DNA of 64,000 nt from Gammaproteobacteria bacterium (GCA_016744995.1 JADGDG010000013.1:60141-124140); one strand, 5' to 3'. Positions 34,948 through 43,665 are shown, counted from the stretch's first letter. Translations and numbers: made by a program. Notes: a model not told the origin generated them from the letters alone.

Positions 34948-36123
34948 TTACCTCTCAATCTCCGGGGGATAAGTGTGCAGGGAAACCATCAGACCAGCAA
35001 CATCTGCAATATTCAAATTAACGATCATACGCTCAAGTAAAGCCATGGCATGGGTATAGGAAGGCCCGCGTACATTGACACGACGTGGATAACCACTGCC
35101 GTCAGTCACCAGATAATAGCCATATTCACCCCGCGAACACTCACCACGGATATAAGTCTCACCCCGGGGTATCTTCCAGTGCATAACACTGGGTATTTTA
35201 GCCATTAGAGAACCATCTTCAGGCATTTTTGCTAAAATCTGGCGTACCAGATCAACCGATTGCAGCAGATCCTGACGCCGTATATCAGCCCGGGTATAAA
35301 TATCCGAATCCTGCCCCAGTATCGGCTCAAAATCAAGTTCAGGGTAGACCAGGTAGGGCTGATCTTTGCGTACATCTTTAGCCACGCCACCGGCACGAGC
35401 ATTGGGTCCTGTAACACCATAAGCATCCATCAGATCAATATCAATAACCCCCACACCAACACTGCGTTTTTTAAATACAGCATTGCAATACATGGTGTTA
35501 TAAACATCACTCATGGTGCTTTCTATTTCACACAAGGTCTCTTCCATTCGTTGCGCAAAACCTTCAGGCAGACGATCACGCACACCACCAGGCAAAATAA
35601 ACATATGATAAATACGTGCCCCGGTCAGTTCTTCAAAACGATCCAGCATCAGATCACGAACATAGGTCGTCCACTGACTGATCACTCCCATGCCAAAACT
35701 GCCGGCCTGACCGCCGCAGTACATCAGATAACTATTAATGCGCCCCATCTCAAGGATTAAGGTTCGTATCCAGTTAGCATATTCCGGTGCTTCAATACCC
35801 GCCAGTTCTTCAACTGCGGCAGCATAACAATACTCATTAAAATCTGGTTCAGGCACACAAATACGACAGACGATGGGAAAGCACTGGATAAAAGTGCGGC
35901 GCTCCATTAATTTTTCAAAGCCACGATGCAGATAACCCACATGAGTTATACCTTCAACCACTTCATCTCCGCAAACAGTCAATTCAACAGACATATTACC
36001 GGTAATACCGGGATGTTGCGGCCCCTGCCACAGCTTCAGAAATTTACCTGATTTCAAATCAATATCAAGACTGCCATCAGCTTTCTTGTTCGGATATTGA
36101 CTACGATCCGGTTGATATGTCAT
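34948..36123 (-). CDS. NuoD-like 49-kDa subunit without nickel ligands
   Basis: 391 residues. Family motifs: LWQGPQHPGITGNMSVEL, GYLHRGFEKLMERRTF, ELAGIE, GPNARAGG and GECSRGEYGYYLV. Of the [NiFe] hydrogenase ligands only the N-terminal CxxC-like pair remains (CRIC, 86-89) and the C-terminus ends LHTYPPEIER with no DPCxxC. So it is not a hydrogenase; it resembles the Mbx/Mbs and complex I versions that face the quinone or sulfur site. It overlaps its upstream gene closely (3 bp gap), in one operon. Confidence 0.85.
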   Translation of the reverse strand: MTYQPDRSQYPNKKADGSLDIDLKSGKFLKLWQGPQHPGITGNMSVELTVCGDEVVEGITHVGYLHRGFEKLMERRTFIQCFPIVCRICVPEPDFNEYCYAAAVEELAGIEAPEYANWIRTLILEMGRINSYLMYCGGQAGSFGMGVISQWTTYVRDLMLDRFEELTGARIYHMFILPGGVRDRLPEGFAQRMEETLCEIESTMSDVYNTMYCNAVFKKRSVGVGVIDIDLMDAYGVTGPNARAGGVAKDVRKDQPYLVYPELDFEPILGQDSDIYTRADIRRQDLLQSVDLVRQILAKMPEDGSLMAKIPSVMHWKIPRGETYIRGECSRGEYGYYLVTDGSGYPRRVNVRGPSYTHAMALLERMIVNLNIADVAGLMVSLHTYPPEIER

Positions 36124-36125
36124 CG

Positions 36126-36668
36126 CTACGCTCCATCCGGATAAAGTTTTTGTTTCATATGTTCAGCGGGATCTTTTGTTTCCCGACCGGGGCGTTGACT
36201 AAAGGTTTGTTCGGAATATTTAAGGGTATCGAAATCTCGCCTGTAAGGAGGAATATCATTCCACCCTTCCAGGATAAAATCATCATTTACACGGGGACTG
36301 TCCGGAAAATCAATACCAAACATCTCACGTAATTCTCGCTGATAAGTTGCCGCTGTCGGCCAGATATCATGAATGCTTTCCATGCTTGCACTATCACGAG
36401 AAATCATTACCCGAAGTCCGATATCTGTAGCATTAGCCCGGTTTGAAAGCAGATAAGTTAACTGAAAAATATTATCTTCAAGCCAGTCAACAGCCGTCAG
36501 AAGCACCAGATGAGTATAATTTTCTTTATCACGCAAGTGTAAAATCACTGGCCGTAATTGCTCCTGCTTCAGGGTGATAAAAGCCAGATTATCTCGCTGC
36601 TCGATTAATTCACCCAATGGAAAGTATTGTTTTAATTTTGTATATAGTTCGTGCATCTGTTTCATCAC
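36126..36668 (-). CDS. NuoC-like 30-kDa subunit
   Basis: 180 residues; GTG 36668 or ATG 36665. The C-terminus has the NuoC signature YQRELREMFGIDFPDSP followed by EGWNDIPPYRRDF. The N-terminal half (LVLLTAVDWLEDNIFQLTY) also matches. It scaffolds the NuoD-like subunit. Separated from the upstream NuoB-like gene by a tandem repeat array of about 210 bp, the only large gap in the operon. Confidence 0.85.
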   Translation of the reverse strand: MMKQMHELYTKLKQYFPLGELIEQRDNLAFITLKQEQLRPVILHLRDKENYTHLVLLTAVDWLEDNIFQLTYLLSNRANATDIGLRVMISRDSASMESIHDIWPTAATYQRELREMFGIDFPDSPRVNDDFILEGWNDIPPYRRDFDTLKYSEQTFSQRPGRETKDPAEHMKQKLYPDGA

Positions 36669-36671
36669 TCA

Positions 36672-36888
36672 TTCTGGGCTGTTTATTACTAGTTCTGGAC
36701 TATTTATTACTAGTTCTGGACTATTTATTACTAGTTCTGGACAGTTTTATTACCAGTTCTGGACAGTTTTATTACCAGTTCTGGACAGTTTTATTACCAG
36801 TTCTGGACTATTTATTACCAGTTCTGGACTATTTATTACCAGTTCTGGACAGTTTTATCACCCGTTTTAGACAGCTATTACCAGTTAT
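36672..36888 (-). repeat. 21-22-bp tandem array copying the nuoB-like 3' end
   Basis: Ten units. Two variants alternate in blocks: TCTGGACTATTTATTACTAGT (or with ACCAGT) and a 22-bp form with ACAGTTTTATT. On the minus strand the unit contains AACTGGTAATA, identical to the last two codons and TAA of the NuoB-like gene (36878-36883). So the array grew from the gene end. Confidence 0.9.
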
Positions 36889-37519
36889 AATCAGGCATAT
36901 CCCAGTCATTAATTACTTTCTTTTGATTCGCCTTATACCATTCAAATTTCTCAGCATACTCATTGGCACCTTCTGCTTTTCCTGAGCGTATTAGTTTTTT
37001 CAAATCGGCAAAACCTTGCAGCAGAGCTTCAGGACGAGGCATACATCCAGCGATATAAAGATCCACAGGAAGATATTGATCCAGACGTTTGATGGTATTA
37101 TAGGAATCCCAATACATACCGCCGTTAATAGTGCAGGAACCCAGACCAACAACGTACTTGGGATTTTGCATTTGCTCATAAGAACGAATGACACGCTTTA
37201 ATGTCTTGACTGAAAGATAGCCTGAGATAACAAATAAATTAGACTGGCGCGGCGTGGGTCGCCATTGCACTCCAAAACGATAGGCATCGAAACGTGGTGT
37301 CATTAAGGGGCGCATTTCAATGGCACCACAACCAGTACCGAAACCCAGGATCCAGATAGATTCTGAACGAGCCCAGTTAAAAAGATCTTCCACAATTTTA
37401 CTATATGCCGCAGGCATAACCGTAGGAGGCGCTTCACAATAATAATCACGCAGCGGCTCAACCTCGAATTCGAGTCCATCCGGCCCTTTAATAATGCGTT
37501 TTTCTAATTCTTCTTTCAT
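36878..37519 (-). CDS. NuoB-like iron-sulfur subunit with one ligand cysteine replaced
   Basis: 213 residues. Motifs: ESIWILGFGTGCGAIEM, YVVGLGSCTINGG (Cys129) and VDLYIAGCMPRPEALLQG (Cys159). In NuoB the N2 cluster is held by a tandem Cys-Cys before A-(V/I)-E; here it is Cys64-Gly65, so one ligand is missing unless Cys28 or another group takes over. In complex I this subunit passes electrons from NuoI to the quinone site. A long N-terminal extension (about 40 residues) precedes the core. Its 3' end is repeated in the array below. Confidence 0.8.
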   Translation of the reverse strand: MKEELEKRIIKGPDGLEFEVEPLRDYYCEAPPTVMPAAYSKIVEDLFNWARSESIWILGFGTGCGAIEMRPLMTPRFDAYRFGVQWRPTPRQSNLFVISGYLSVKTLKRVIRSYEQMQNPKYVVGLGSCTINGGMYWDSYNTIKRLDQYLPVDLYIAGCMPRPEALLQGFADLKKLIRSGKAEGANEYAEKFEWYKANQKKVINDWDMPDYNW

Positions 37520-37524
37520 AGATT

Positions 37525-37585
37525 AAACCAGATCCCTTAGACCAAATCTCTTAAACCAAATATCTCAAACCAAATCTCTCAAACC
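37525..37585 (-). repeat. 14-bp tandem array copying the nuoH-like 3' end
   Basis: Minus strand: GGTTTGAGAGATTT, GGTTTGAGATATTT, GGTTTAAGAGATTT, GGTCTAAGGGATCT, GGTTTAATC. The first GGTTTGA includes the last codon and TGA (37579-37581) of the NuoH-like gene. The array ends at the start region of the NuoB-like gene. Confidence 0.9.
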
Positions 37586-38484
37586 ACGATAACTGCAAGA
37601 ATACCAATTGGCACCGCCCAGATTAAAAACCATCGAATTGACTGCTCAACACGAAAACGAGGAAAAACAACGCCTATGAATACTGCAAACATATAAATCA
37701 TAAAAATTTTCACAAAAAATACCGGCCAGTTATCCGCACCGCCGAAAAACAGATTCATAAAGATGACCATTTTAGCAATGGGAAAAATCACCCGGTTGGT
37801 CTGCATCAGAGCAAGATAAGATGAGTGATATTCAGTGGGCGGGCCAATGGGAATTTCCTGAGGAGCCAGCACCACATCAAACGGTGGCCGCATCACAGAG
37901 CCCAGAAATGAAAGCATTGCGGCTACGACAGCCAGAGGATTAGTAAATAGGGTCCAGTTCAATACACCACCCTGCTGTGCAGCGACAATCTCAGTGACAG
38001 AAAGCGTATTGTATTGCAGGGCAATGGAAAACACCGCCAGTGCCAGAGGCAGCTCTGCCATAGTCACTTGTGACAGCCCACGTGAAACACCAATAGCCGC
38101 ATGGGGGTGTCCGCTCTCACCTGCACCTAAGGCCATACCCAGAGTACCAAAAAAGATAAAATAAAGTGCCAGAATCAAATCCCCTGCAAAAGAAAAATTT
38201 GAAAACATTACTGAACCATAAATTGTCGGTACAAACATTAATAAGCCGATACCACCAGTTAATCTGAATACCGGCCCCAGATAAAACATCACACCATGGG
38301 TAATCGAGCTTCGCAAACCATAATTTTTAATCAGATCAATGTAATTCTGGTAAATAGGAATACCAACCCGTCTTCCTACCCGTGCACCGATTTTGGCCAC
38401 AAAAGCATTCATCAATAAACCAAAATTTATAATGATGGACAGGGTCAATAGTGCATAGGGGATTTGTATCCATTCAAACTGCAT
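37579..38484 (-). CDS. NuoH-like membrane subunit
   Basis: 301 residues, eight hydrophobic helices. The loops carry the NuoH/HyfC signatures: VGRRVGIPIYQNYIDLIKNYG, AAIGVSRGLSQVTMAELPLALAV, and PPFDVVLAPQEIPIGPPTEYHSSYLALM with the conserved acidic and charged residues of the quinone/ion channel. It links the soluble NuoB/C/D arm to the antiporter-like subunits. ATG at 38484. Confidence 0.9.
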   Translation of the reverse strand: MQFEWIQIPYALLTLSIIINFGLLMNAFVAKIGARVGRRVGIPIYQNYIDLIKNYGLRSSITHGVMFYLGPVFRLTGGIGLLMFVPTIYGSVMFSNFSFAGDLILALYFIFFGTLGMALGAGESGHPHAAIGVSRGLSQVTMAELPLALAVFSIALQYNTLSVTEIVAAQQGGVLNWTLFTNPLAVVAAMLSFLGSVMRPPFDVVLAPQEIPIGPPTEYHSSYLALMQTNRVIFPIAKMVIFMNLFFGGADNWPVFFVKIFMIYMFAVFIGVVFPRFRVEQSIRWFLIWAVPIGILAVIVV

Positions 38485-38540
38485 CTTTTAATACCATAGT
38501 TGAAAGCATAGTTGAAACCAAAGTTAGTAGCATCGTTAAA
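38485..38540 (-). repeat. Imperfect short repeats after the antiporter gene
   Basis: Minus strand after the TAA at 38536-38538: GTTTCAACTATGC and TTTCAACTATGG, preceded by related GTTTTAACGATGC that overlaps the stop codon. Three imperfect units of about 13 bp; weaker than the other arrays but in the same position relative to a stop. Confidence 0.6.
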
Positions 38541-41500
38541 ACTCCACTCTGAAAAGATAAACAACAACCACAAAGGCCAATAGTTGAATCGCATAGGTTT
38601 GTCCGTTGCCGGTATAAAAGCGACGAAATAAATCAGCGATTGTATGCAGAAGCTCAGTCAGAGTCTCCCAGAAACGGGTCACAAAAGGCTGTATTAAAAA
38701 GCCCATGGCTTTACGATAAGGGGCAAAGAAATTCCAGGCAAAATGAGTCGTTTCCGGACGAAAAGGTCTTTCTGCGGAATAGACAATATTAAACTGTTTC
38801 ACTTTTTGTGCTTTACGATTAACAAACACTAACCAGGCAAACAGCAAAGCAAAAATTATTGCAATAATCACCATAATCGGAATAGGACTCCAGTAACCAT
38901 AATCACTGGTAATGGTCAGCCCCTGCCAATTCAGTCCTCCCCTGGCAGCACTCTCGGCAAAGAAAGGACTGAGGTAGGCATCAACATGGCGCAGTAGCAA
39001 ACCCGGAACAACAGCAAACACCATAAGTGCCGCAACATAAATCATCTGCGGCAGCATAATCCAGAAAGGCGCCTCTTTTATCTGTCGGTGATCATCCTTC
39101 AGTTGGCCAAGAAAGATGGTGTGGATCAAACGGAATAAATAAAGAAAAGCAATAGGTCCTGAAATAAAGATCAGCATCATCGGTAAGCGATATTCAGATG
39201 ACAAAATAGCATTGTAGAAAATCCAGCGACCACCAAAACCTGACAGGGGCGGCACACCAGAAACAGCAATAATACCAATAAGAACGGCTATAAATGATAA
39301 TGGCATCATAGCAATAAGACCACCCATTTTATACATGTCACGCGTACCAGTTCTTTTTGCAACACCACCAACCGAGAGAAATAACATAGATTTGTAAATA
39401 TAATGGTTGATCACAAACATCAATGCCATCAACCAGCCCAGTTGATTCATCAATGCCAGGCCAAACAATGCATAGCCCATTTGTCCAATTGAGGAATAAG
39501 CCAGTAGACGCTTGGCATCTTCCTGAAAAACGGCCATCAGGTTACCGAGAAATGCTGTAAGAGCTCCTATCCAGAGCATCACATAGGTCAACTCAATACC
39601 ATAAAGCTGCTGCTTGCCCATATTCATCAGCAGTACCATAAGACCAAATAATCCTGCTTTAAGAAGAATACCTGAAACCATGGGAGACACATCAGTTTCA
39701 GCCTCAGCATGGGCTCCAGGCAGCCAGATGTGTAAGCCAATGGCCGCTGTTTTTGTCATAAAACCAATGGCTAATAATAAAAACACCCAGGGTGCAATTG
39801 GTGCAGCCACATGAGCCAGAGATCCTAAGTTAAACAGTACAACACCCTGTGCTGCCAGCGCAAAACCTGTCAATATTAGAAACGCACCACCTAAAGAGAA
39901 AATGATATAGGAAAGAGCATGGGGTTCAGAATTTTTACCACGCAGGATCATAAAATAGGAACCAATGGTCAGAAACTCCCAGGCAGCAAAAAAATGAAAA
40001 GAATCTTCCGCAACAACCAGCATTGCCAATCCAGCAAACATCAACATGGCCGAAGGATAGAAACCAATTCGTCGACCATGAACATGATAACTGGCCAGCA
40101 GGATAACCGCGCCACCAAGCAAGAAAATAGCGGCAAAAATTATTTGCAGTGGATCGTATAATGGATAACTGATGACAAAGTAAGCCACCATCCCGGCAAT
40201 AGCCAGAGTGTTTTTAATCCATACAGACACCCATTCTAACAGCAGGAAGCTCAAAGCAAACAGTAGAGGCAATGCATAGAATAAATTATCATAGGCTGAA
40301 AGTTCTCCCCAGAGATAAGCTAATCCCCAGCTAGTGGCAAGCGCAGAAAAAATGACCAGTAACTTGTGGGGAACCAGAGACAATAACGGACTCTTATTTT
40401 CAACTTCATTTTTTTCTTGCCTTGGCGTTTCTCTTTTAAGGATGTAACCAAACCAGCGGAATAAATAACTAGCTTCCAGTAATGAGCCAAGCAGAATAAA
40501 AGCCAGGATCCAGAGACGATTTTCAGTGGCCAGGATCATCACTAAATCCCATTTGGCATAAAAACTTGGGAAGGGAGGTAAGCCGCTTAACATAGCGATA
40601 AAACTAACAAAAGAGAGGATCAGCATCGGATGCCTACGTAATACCGCCCAGTCAGTCAAATTACGTTGGCCAATCAAACCCGAAATCCAATAAAGACCCG
40701 CTTTAGCAACCGCGTGGGAAAGCAGGATACCACCCGCAATAAAGAGATAGTTATCACCAAGAATGTCACGCTGACCAATAACAGCCAGAATCAATCCCAC
40801 CTGACCCACAGAAGAATATCCCAGAGTACGGCGGTCATTGGTTTGTGCCAGAGCCAGCAGATTAGCCGCAACAAAGCTCAGCAAACCAATAGCTGTCACC
40901 ACCGGCAGCCATTGCTGACCACCAATCAATAATAATTTATCCACTGCGTAAACAGCAGCAGAGCCAGCCATTGCCGCAGAGAACATCGCAGAAAAAGCAG
41001 GATGTGCTGACTCATATATATCCAGAGCCCAGCCATTGGCTGGAAATGGTTTTGCTTCGGTCAAAACAGCAATCAGCATAAAAAAGAAAGCCAGTGAGCC
41101 GATACCTTTCATCGTATCCAGTGACACACCTGCAATAGTATCAATATTCAAGCTGCCGCTCACATGGTAAGTAAAGATAATTCCAATCAGCAGAAAGACC
41201 GAAACCAGTTGGGAAATAATGAGATATTTAAAGCCTGCACTCAGAGCCTGTTTGTTTTCAGAAATAAGCAGCAGACCTGCTGTCGCAATAACAGCCAGTT
41301 CAAAAAATACAAACAGATTAAAAATATCACGGGTGAGAATGATCCCGCATAAGGCCATAATAAAAACCAGTAACACAGACATGGCTCTGCCGCCCAGTCT
41401 GAATAATGATTTACTCATATAAACTGCGGAGAGCAAGCCTGAAAAAATAACTACCAGCAGCAGCACGGCTTCAGCAATGCCCATACGTAAATTAATTGCA

Positions 41501-41709
41501 AAGGGTGGTTCAGTTCCAGCAGTAAATACCTCAACCGTTGTGCCCCCCTCAACAGCAAAGAATAACAGCCACCGGGCAGCGATCCATGCCATGGAGACAA
41601 GCGATCCAATGGTCAGTGCATAAGCAGCATTACGCCAGTTTTCACGCAAAAGTCCCAGCAAGAATGCCGCTCCGAGACCAATAACGATAATGAAAATAAC
41701 ATTTACCAT
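38536..41709 (-). CDS. Fused double MrpD/NuoL-type antiporter subunit
   Basis: 1057 residues, about 28 helices, made of two proton-antiporter (Proton_antipo_M) modules in tandem. The first (about 1-500) has FELAVIATAGLLLI, the Lys/His region LGYSSVGQVGLILAVIG and LSGLPPFPSFYAKWDL. The second (about 530-1057) has WEFLTIGSYFMILRG, HIWLPGAHAEAETDVSPMVSG, LAYSSIGQMGYALFG and VSGVPPLSGFGGRWIF. In Mbx/Mbs-type complexes these are separate proteins (H and H'), so this is a gene fusion. It pumps H+ or Na+. Overlaps the MrpC gene by seven bases. Confidence 0.9.
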   Translation of the reverse strand: MVNVIFIIVIGLGAAFLLGLLRENWRNAAYALTIGSLVSMAWIAARWLLFFAVEGGTTVEVFTAGTEPPFAINLRMGIAEAVLLLVVIFSGLLSAVYMSKSLFRLGGRAMSVLLVFIMALCGIILTRDIFNLFVFFELAVIATAGLLLISENKQALSAGFKYLIISQLVSVFLLIGIIFTYHVSGSLNIDTIAGVSLDTMKGIGSLAFFFMLIAVLTEAKPFPANGWALDIYESAHPAFSAMFSAAMAGSAAVYAVDKLLLIGGQQWLPVVTAIGLLSFVAANLLALAQTNDRRTLGYSSVGQVGLILAVIGQRDILGDNYLFIAGGILLSHAVAKAGLYWISGLIGQRNLTDWAVLRRHPMLILSFVSFIAMLSGLPPFPSFYAKWDLVMILATENRLWILAFILLGSLLEASYLFRWFGYILKRETPRQEKNEVENKSPLLSLVPHKLLVIFSALATSWGLAYLWGELSAYDNLFYALPLLFALSFLLLEWVSVWIKNTLAIAGMVAYFVISYPLYDPLQIIFAAIFLLGGAVILLASYHVHGRRIGFYPSAMLMFAGLAMLVVAEDSFHFFAAWEFLTIGSYFMILRGKNSEPHALSYIIFSLGGAFLILTGFALAAQGVVLFNLGSLAHVAAPIAPWVFLLLAIGFMTKTAAIGLHIWLPGAHAEAETDVSPMVSGILLKAGLFGLMVLLMNMGKQQLYGIELTYVMLWIGALTAFLGNLMAVFQEDAKRLLAYSSIGQMGYALFGLALMNQLGWLMALMFVINHYIYKSMLFLSVGGVAKRTGTRDMYKMGGLIAMMPLSFIAVLIGIIAVSGVPPLSGFGGRWIFYNAILSSEYRLPMMLIFISGPIAFLYLFRLIHTIFLGQLKDDHRQIKEAPFWIMLPQMIYVAALMVFAVVPGLLLRHVDAYLSPFFAESAARGGLNWQGLTITSDYGYWSPIPIMVIIAIIFALLFAWLVFVNRKAQKVKQFNIVYSAERPFRPETTHFAWNFFAPYRKAMGFLIQPFVTRFWETLTELLHTIADLFRRFYTGNGQTYAIQLLAFVVVVYLFRVEF

Positions 41710-42059
41710 TTCAGCTCCGAAAACTTAGAGATATCAAGCGTTCCTTTACGTTCATATAACTTATAAGCAAAAGCCAGCATCAAAGTAGTAATACCTAAAC
41801 CAATAACAATAGCCGTTAGTACCAGTGCTTGCGGTACTGGATCAATAATACGTGCGGCCGCTTCTGCCACTGGAACCGCTTCATTTAATATCGGTGCCGT
41901 GCGGCCATGCATATATCCGACAGCAACCAGAATAATATTCACACCGGTATTAGCCACACTAAAAGAGACAATAATACGCAGAATATTGTGATTAGTCAGG
42001 GCACCATACAGGCCCATAAGAATAAGGATAAACCCTGTTGCCATGGCAATCTGAACCAT
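41703..42059 (-). CDS. mrpC: MrpC/NuoK-like subunit
   Basis: 118 residues, three helices. The order GLYGALTNHNILRIIVSFSVANTGVNIIL, PVPQALVLTAIVIGLGITTLMLAFAYKLYE is the MnhC/NuoK pattern, with the conserved DPVPQALVLTAIVI segment at 79-92. It starts one base into the stop of the MrpB gene. Part of the membrane arm. Confidence 0.9.
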   Translation of the reverse strand: MVQIAMATGFILILMGLYGALTNHNILRIIVSFSVANTGVNIILVAVGYMHGRTAPILNEAVPVAEAAARIIDPVPQALVLTAIVIGLGITTLMLAFAYKLYERKGTLDISKFSELKW

Positions 42060-42760
42060 TATGAGTCCTCCGTTTCAGAAAGATTAACCAGCATTGAACT
42101 AAATTCAGCTCCAACTTTAAGGCCAATGAGTGAATAAATAACAGGGATTGCTCCAGCAGAAAAGAGTGAACCCAGTTCACCCGTTGGTAAAATACGATTA
42201 TCCAGGAAGCCTCCGGCATAGAACAGACCAAGGACACCGATAATAACAAATAACAGACCTGAGATTGACTCAACTATGGCAATAAGCTGATGACTAAAAT
42301 GACGCAAAGGATCAGTGAGCAGCATCAACAGGATCGCCGACGCAACAATCGCCCCACCCTGAAAACCACCGCCCGGTGTGAGATGACCATTGATAAAAAC
42401 ATAAGCCCCTAATAATAAAATCAGCGGCACCAGAAGATAACTGCCGGTAGTTAACAGTTCACCAGACTGGGGCAGTTCTCGCTGCAGGGACTTACCCTTA
42501 CGATTGCCTCTTGAAAGCAACATGCCGACAATTGCAGCCGTGAGAAAAAGCACCGTCACCTCTCCAATAGTATCTAATCCTCGATAGGTAACAATAATCG
42601 CAGTGACAATGTTTGTTGCCCCGATATCCTGTGCCGTATGTTCAGCGTAATATCTTCCAGTCAGATTTAATTCACTATCCGGTGTATATCCCTGCATAAA
42701 AGCTATAAAAAGTAGTCCCAGGCCCAATAAAAACAAAAGTACGATGACACGCTTAATCAC
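42059..42760 (-). CDS. mrpB: MrpB-like subunit
   Basis: The longer frame to 42790 is inside the preceding gene; GTG 42760 has GGAGG at the right distance and is taken as start (234 residues, V-I-K-R-V start). N-terminal single helix and a loop (NIVTAIIVTYRGLDTIGEVTVLF, typical of MbhE), then the MnhB domain (GSYLLVPLILLLGAYVFINGHLTPGGGFQGGAIVASAIL region, GGGFQGG motif). So it joins the MbhE and MbhF/MrpB parts in one chain. Overlaps both neighbours. Confidence 0.85.
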   Translation of the reverse strand: MIKRVIVLLFLLGLGLLFIAFMQGYTPDSELNLTGRYYAEHTAQDIGATNIVTAIIVTYRGLDTIGEVTVLFLTAAIVGMLLSRGNRKGKSLQRELPQSGELLTTGSYLLVPLILLLGAYVFINGHLTPGGGFQGGAIVASAILLMLLTDPLRHFSHQLIAIVESISGLLFVIIGVLGLFYAGGFLDNRILPTGELGSLFSAGAIPVIYSLIGLKVGAEFSSMLVNLSETEDS

Positions 42761-43010
42761 GCTGCCCTCCTCGTACTCGTCCCAGTACAAAGAAAAACAG
42801 GAAGGTAGTCAAACCACTGCCGATAGCAGCCTCTGTCATAGCAACATCCGGGGCAGCAAAAAAGAGAAATAGCACCGATGCCAGCAGACTTACCAAACCA
42901 GCTGCAAGCATGGCAATGGATATTTGTTTCACTTGTATTGCCACAAAAGCAGCACCAATCATGGCCACGGCAAATAATAAAGTAACTGCCGGCATCAGCA
43001 TCTCATTCAT
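42753..43010 (-). CDS. MbhD-like (DUF4040) subunit
   Basis: 85 residues, three helices, with AAPDVAMTEAAIGSGLTTFLF, the DUF4040 signature that corresponds to the C-terminal region of MrpA. In Mbh/Mbx operons this is the D subunit between MrpG- and MrpB-like subunits, as here. Contains the conserved Glu of the ion path (MTEAAIG). Overlaps both neighbouring genes by a few bases. Confidence 0.9.
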   Translation of the reverse strand: MNEMLMPAVTLLFAVAMIGAAFVAIQVKQISIAMLAAGLVSLLASVLFLFFAAPDVAMTEAAIGSGLTTFLFFFVLGRVRGGQRD

Positions 43011-43375
43011 GAGCTCTCTCTCCCGTTATCAGCCAGATCTTTGGTTTTGGCCAGATCTTTGGCCAGCATATCAACAGTTGTTTTTGACGATTTTTCAATG
43101 CCGACACGATGAGCTGCGCGTGCCAGTACCTGTGAAGAAAGTGGATTAGTAAACAGCAAAAACAAACCAATAAGCAATAGTTTAAAACCCCATTCAGGAT
43201 GTAAAAAGCCTGCTCCCAGAAGAATTAACAGGGTGCCTAATGTTGTGGTCTTAGCACCCGCCTGAATACGGTTGAACAGATCGGGCATACGCACAATCCC
43301 CAGACCGCCAAGAAATAAAAAAGAAGCGCCGGCAACCAATAATAAGCCACCTAAATAATCAACAAATGACGTCAT
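43007..43375 (-). CDS. mrpG: MrpG-like subunit
   Basis: 122 residues: three helices with FLFLGGLGIVRMPDLFNRIQAGAKTTTLG, the MnhG/PhaG signature (GLGIVRMPDxxxRxxAxTKxxTLG), and a charged C-terminal tail (DMLAKDLAKTKDLADNGRE) longer than usual. Four-base overlap with the next gene. No ribosome-binding site is needed for coupling. Confidence 0.9.
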   Translation of the reverse strand: MTSFVDYLGGLLLVAGASFLFLGGLGIVRMPDLFNRIQAGAKTTTLGTLLILLGAGFLHPEWGFKLLLIGLFLLFTNPLSSQVLARAAHRVGIEKSSKTTVDMLAKDLAKTKDLADNGRESS

Positions 43376-43404
43376 AAAACTTACTCCCTAAACTAAAGAG
43401 TCCA

Positions 43405-43665
43405 TTAAAACCTTCCCTCAAGATAGCGGGCAATGGCAATCACACCCAGGAATGAAAGCAAAGCATAAACAAGGGCGATATCAAGGTAAATGCCACGTTC
43501 TTCAATGAGAGCACTAAGTACTATAAATGTAATAGAAACAACGGTCAGCACATCAAAAGCAATGACTCGATCAAATGTTGAAGGCCCCTTAATAAATCTT
43601 GCCAGCGCCAACAGGAACGCAATTCCAGCCAATACAGCAGCAATCACAATCATTGTTTCAACCAT
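43405..43665 (-). CDS. mrpF: MrpF-like subunit
   Basis: 86 residues, three helices: LARFIKGPSTFDRVIAFDVLTVVSI is the MnhF/PhaF signature (GP..DRV.A.D), followed by DIALVYALLSFLGVIAIARYLE. Normal length. Overlaps the MrpE gene by eight bases. Confidence 0.9.
   Translation of the reverse strand: MVETMIVIAAVLAGIAFLLALARFIKGPSTFDRVIAFDVLTVVSITFIVLSALIEERGIYLDIALVYALLSFLGVIAIARYLEGRF

Noticed and set aside
36574..36985. Plus-strand frames with repeated SGLFITSSG-type peptides
   Set aside because: They are translations of the tandem DNA array on the strand opposite to the operon, without start signals.
34948..37519. [NiFe] hydrogenase of group 4
   Set aside because: The large-subunit-like protein lacks the C-terminal DPCxxC pair and the small-subunit-like one lacks a full ligand set, so hydrogen chemistry is not supported.
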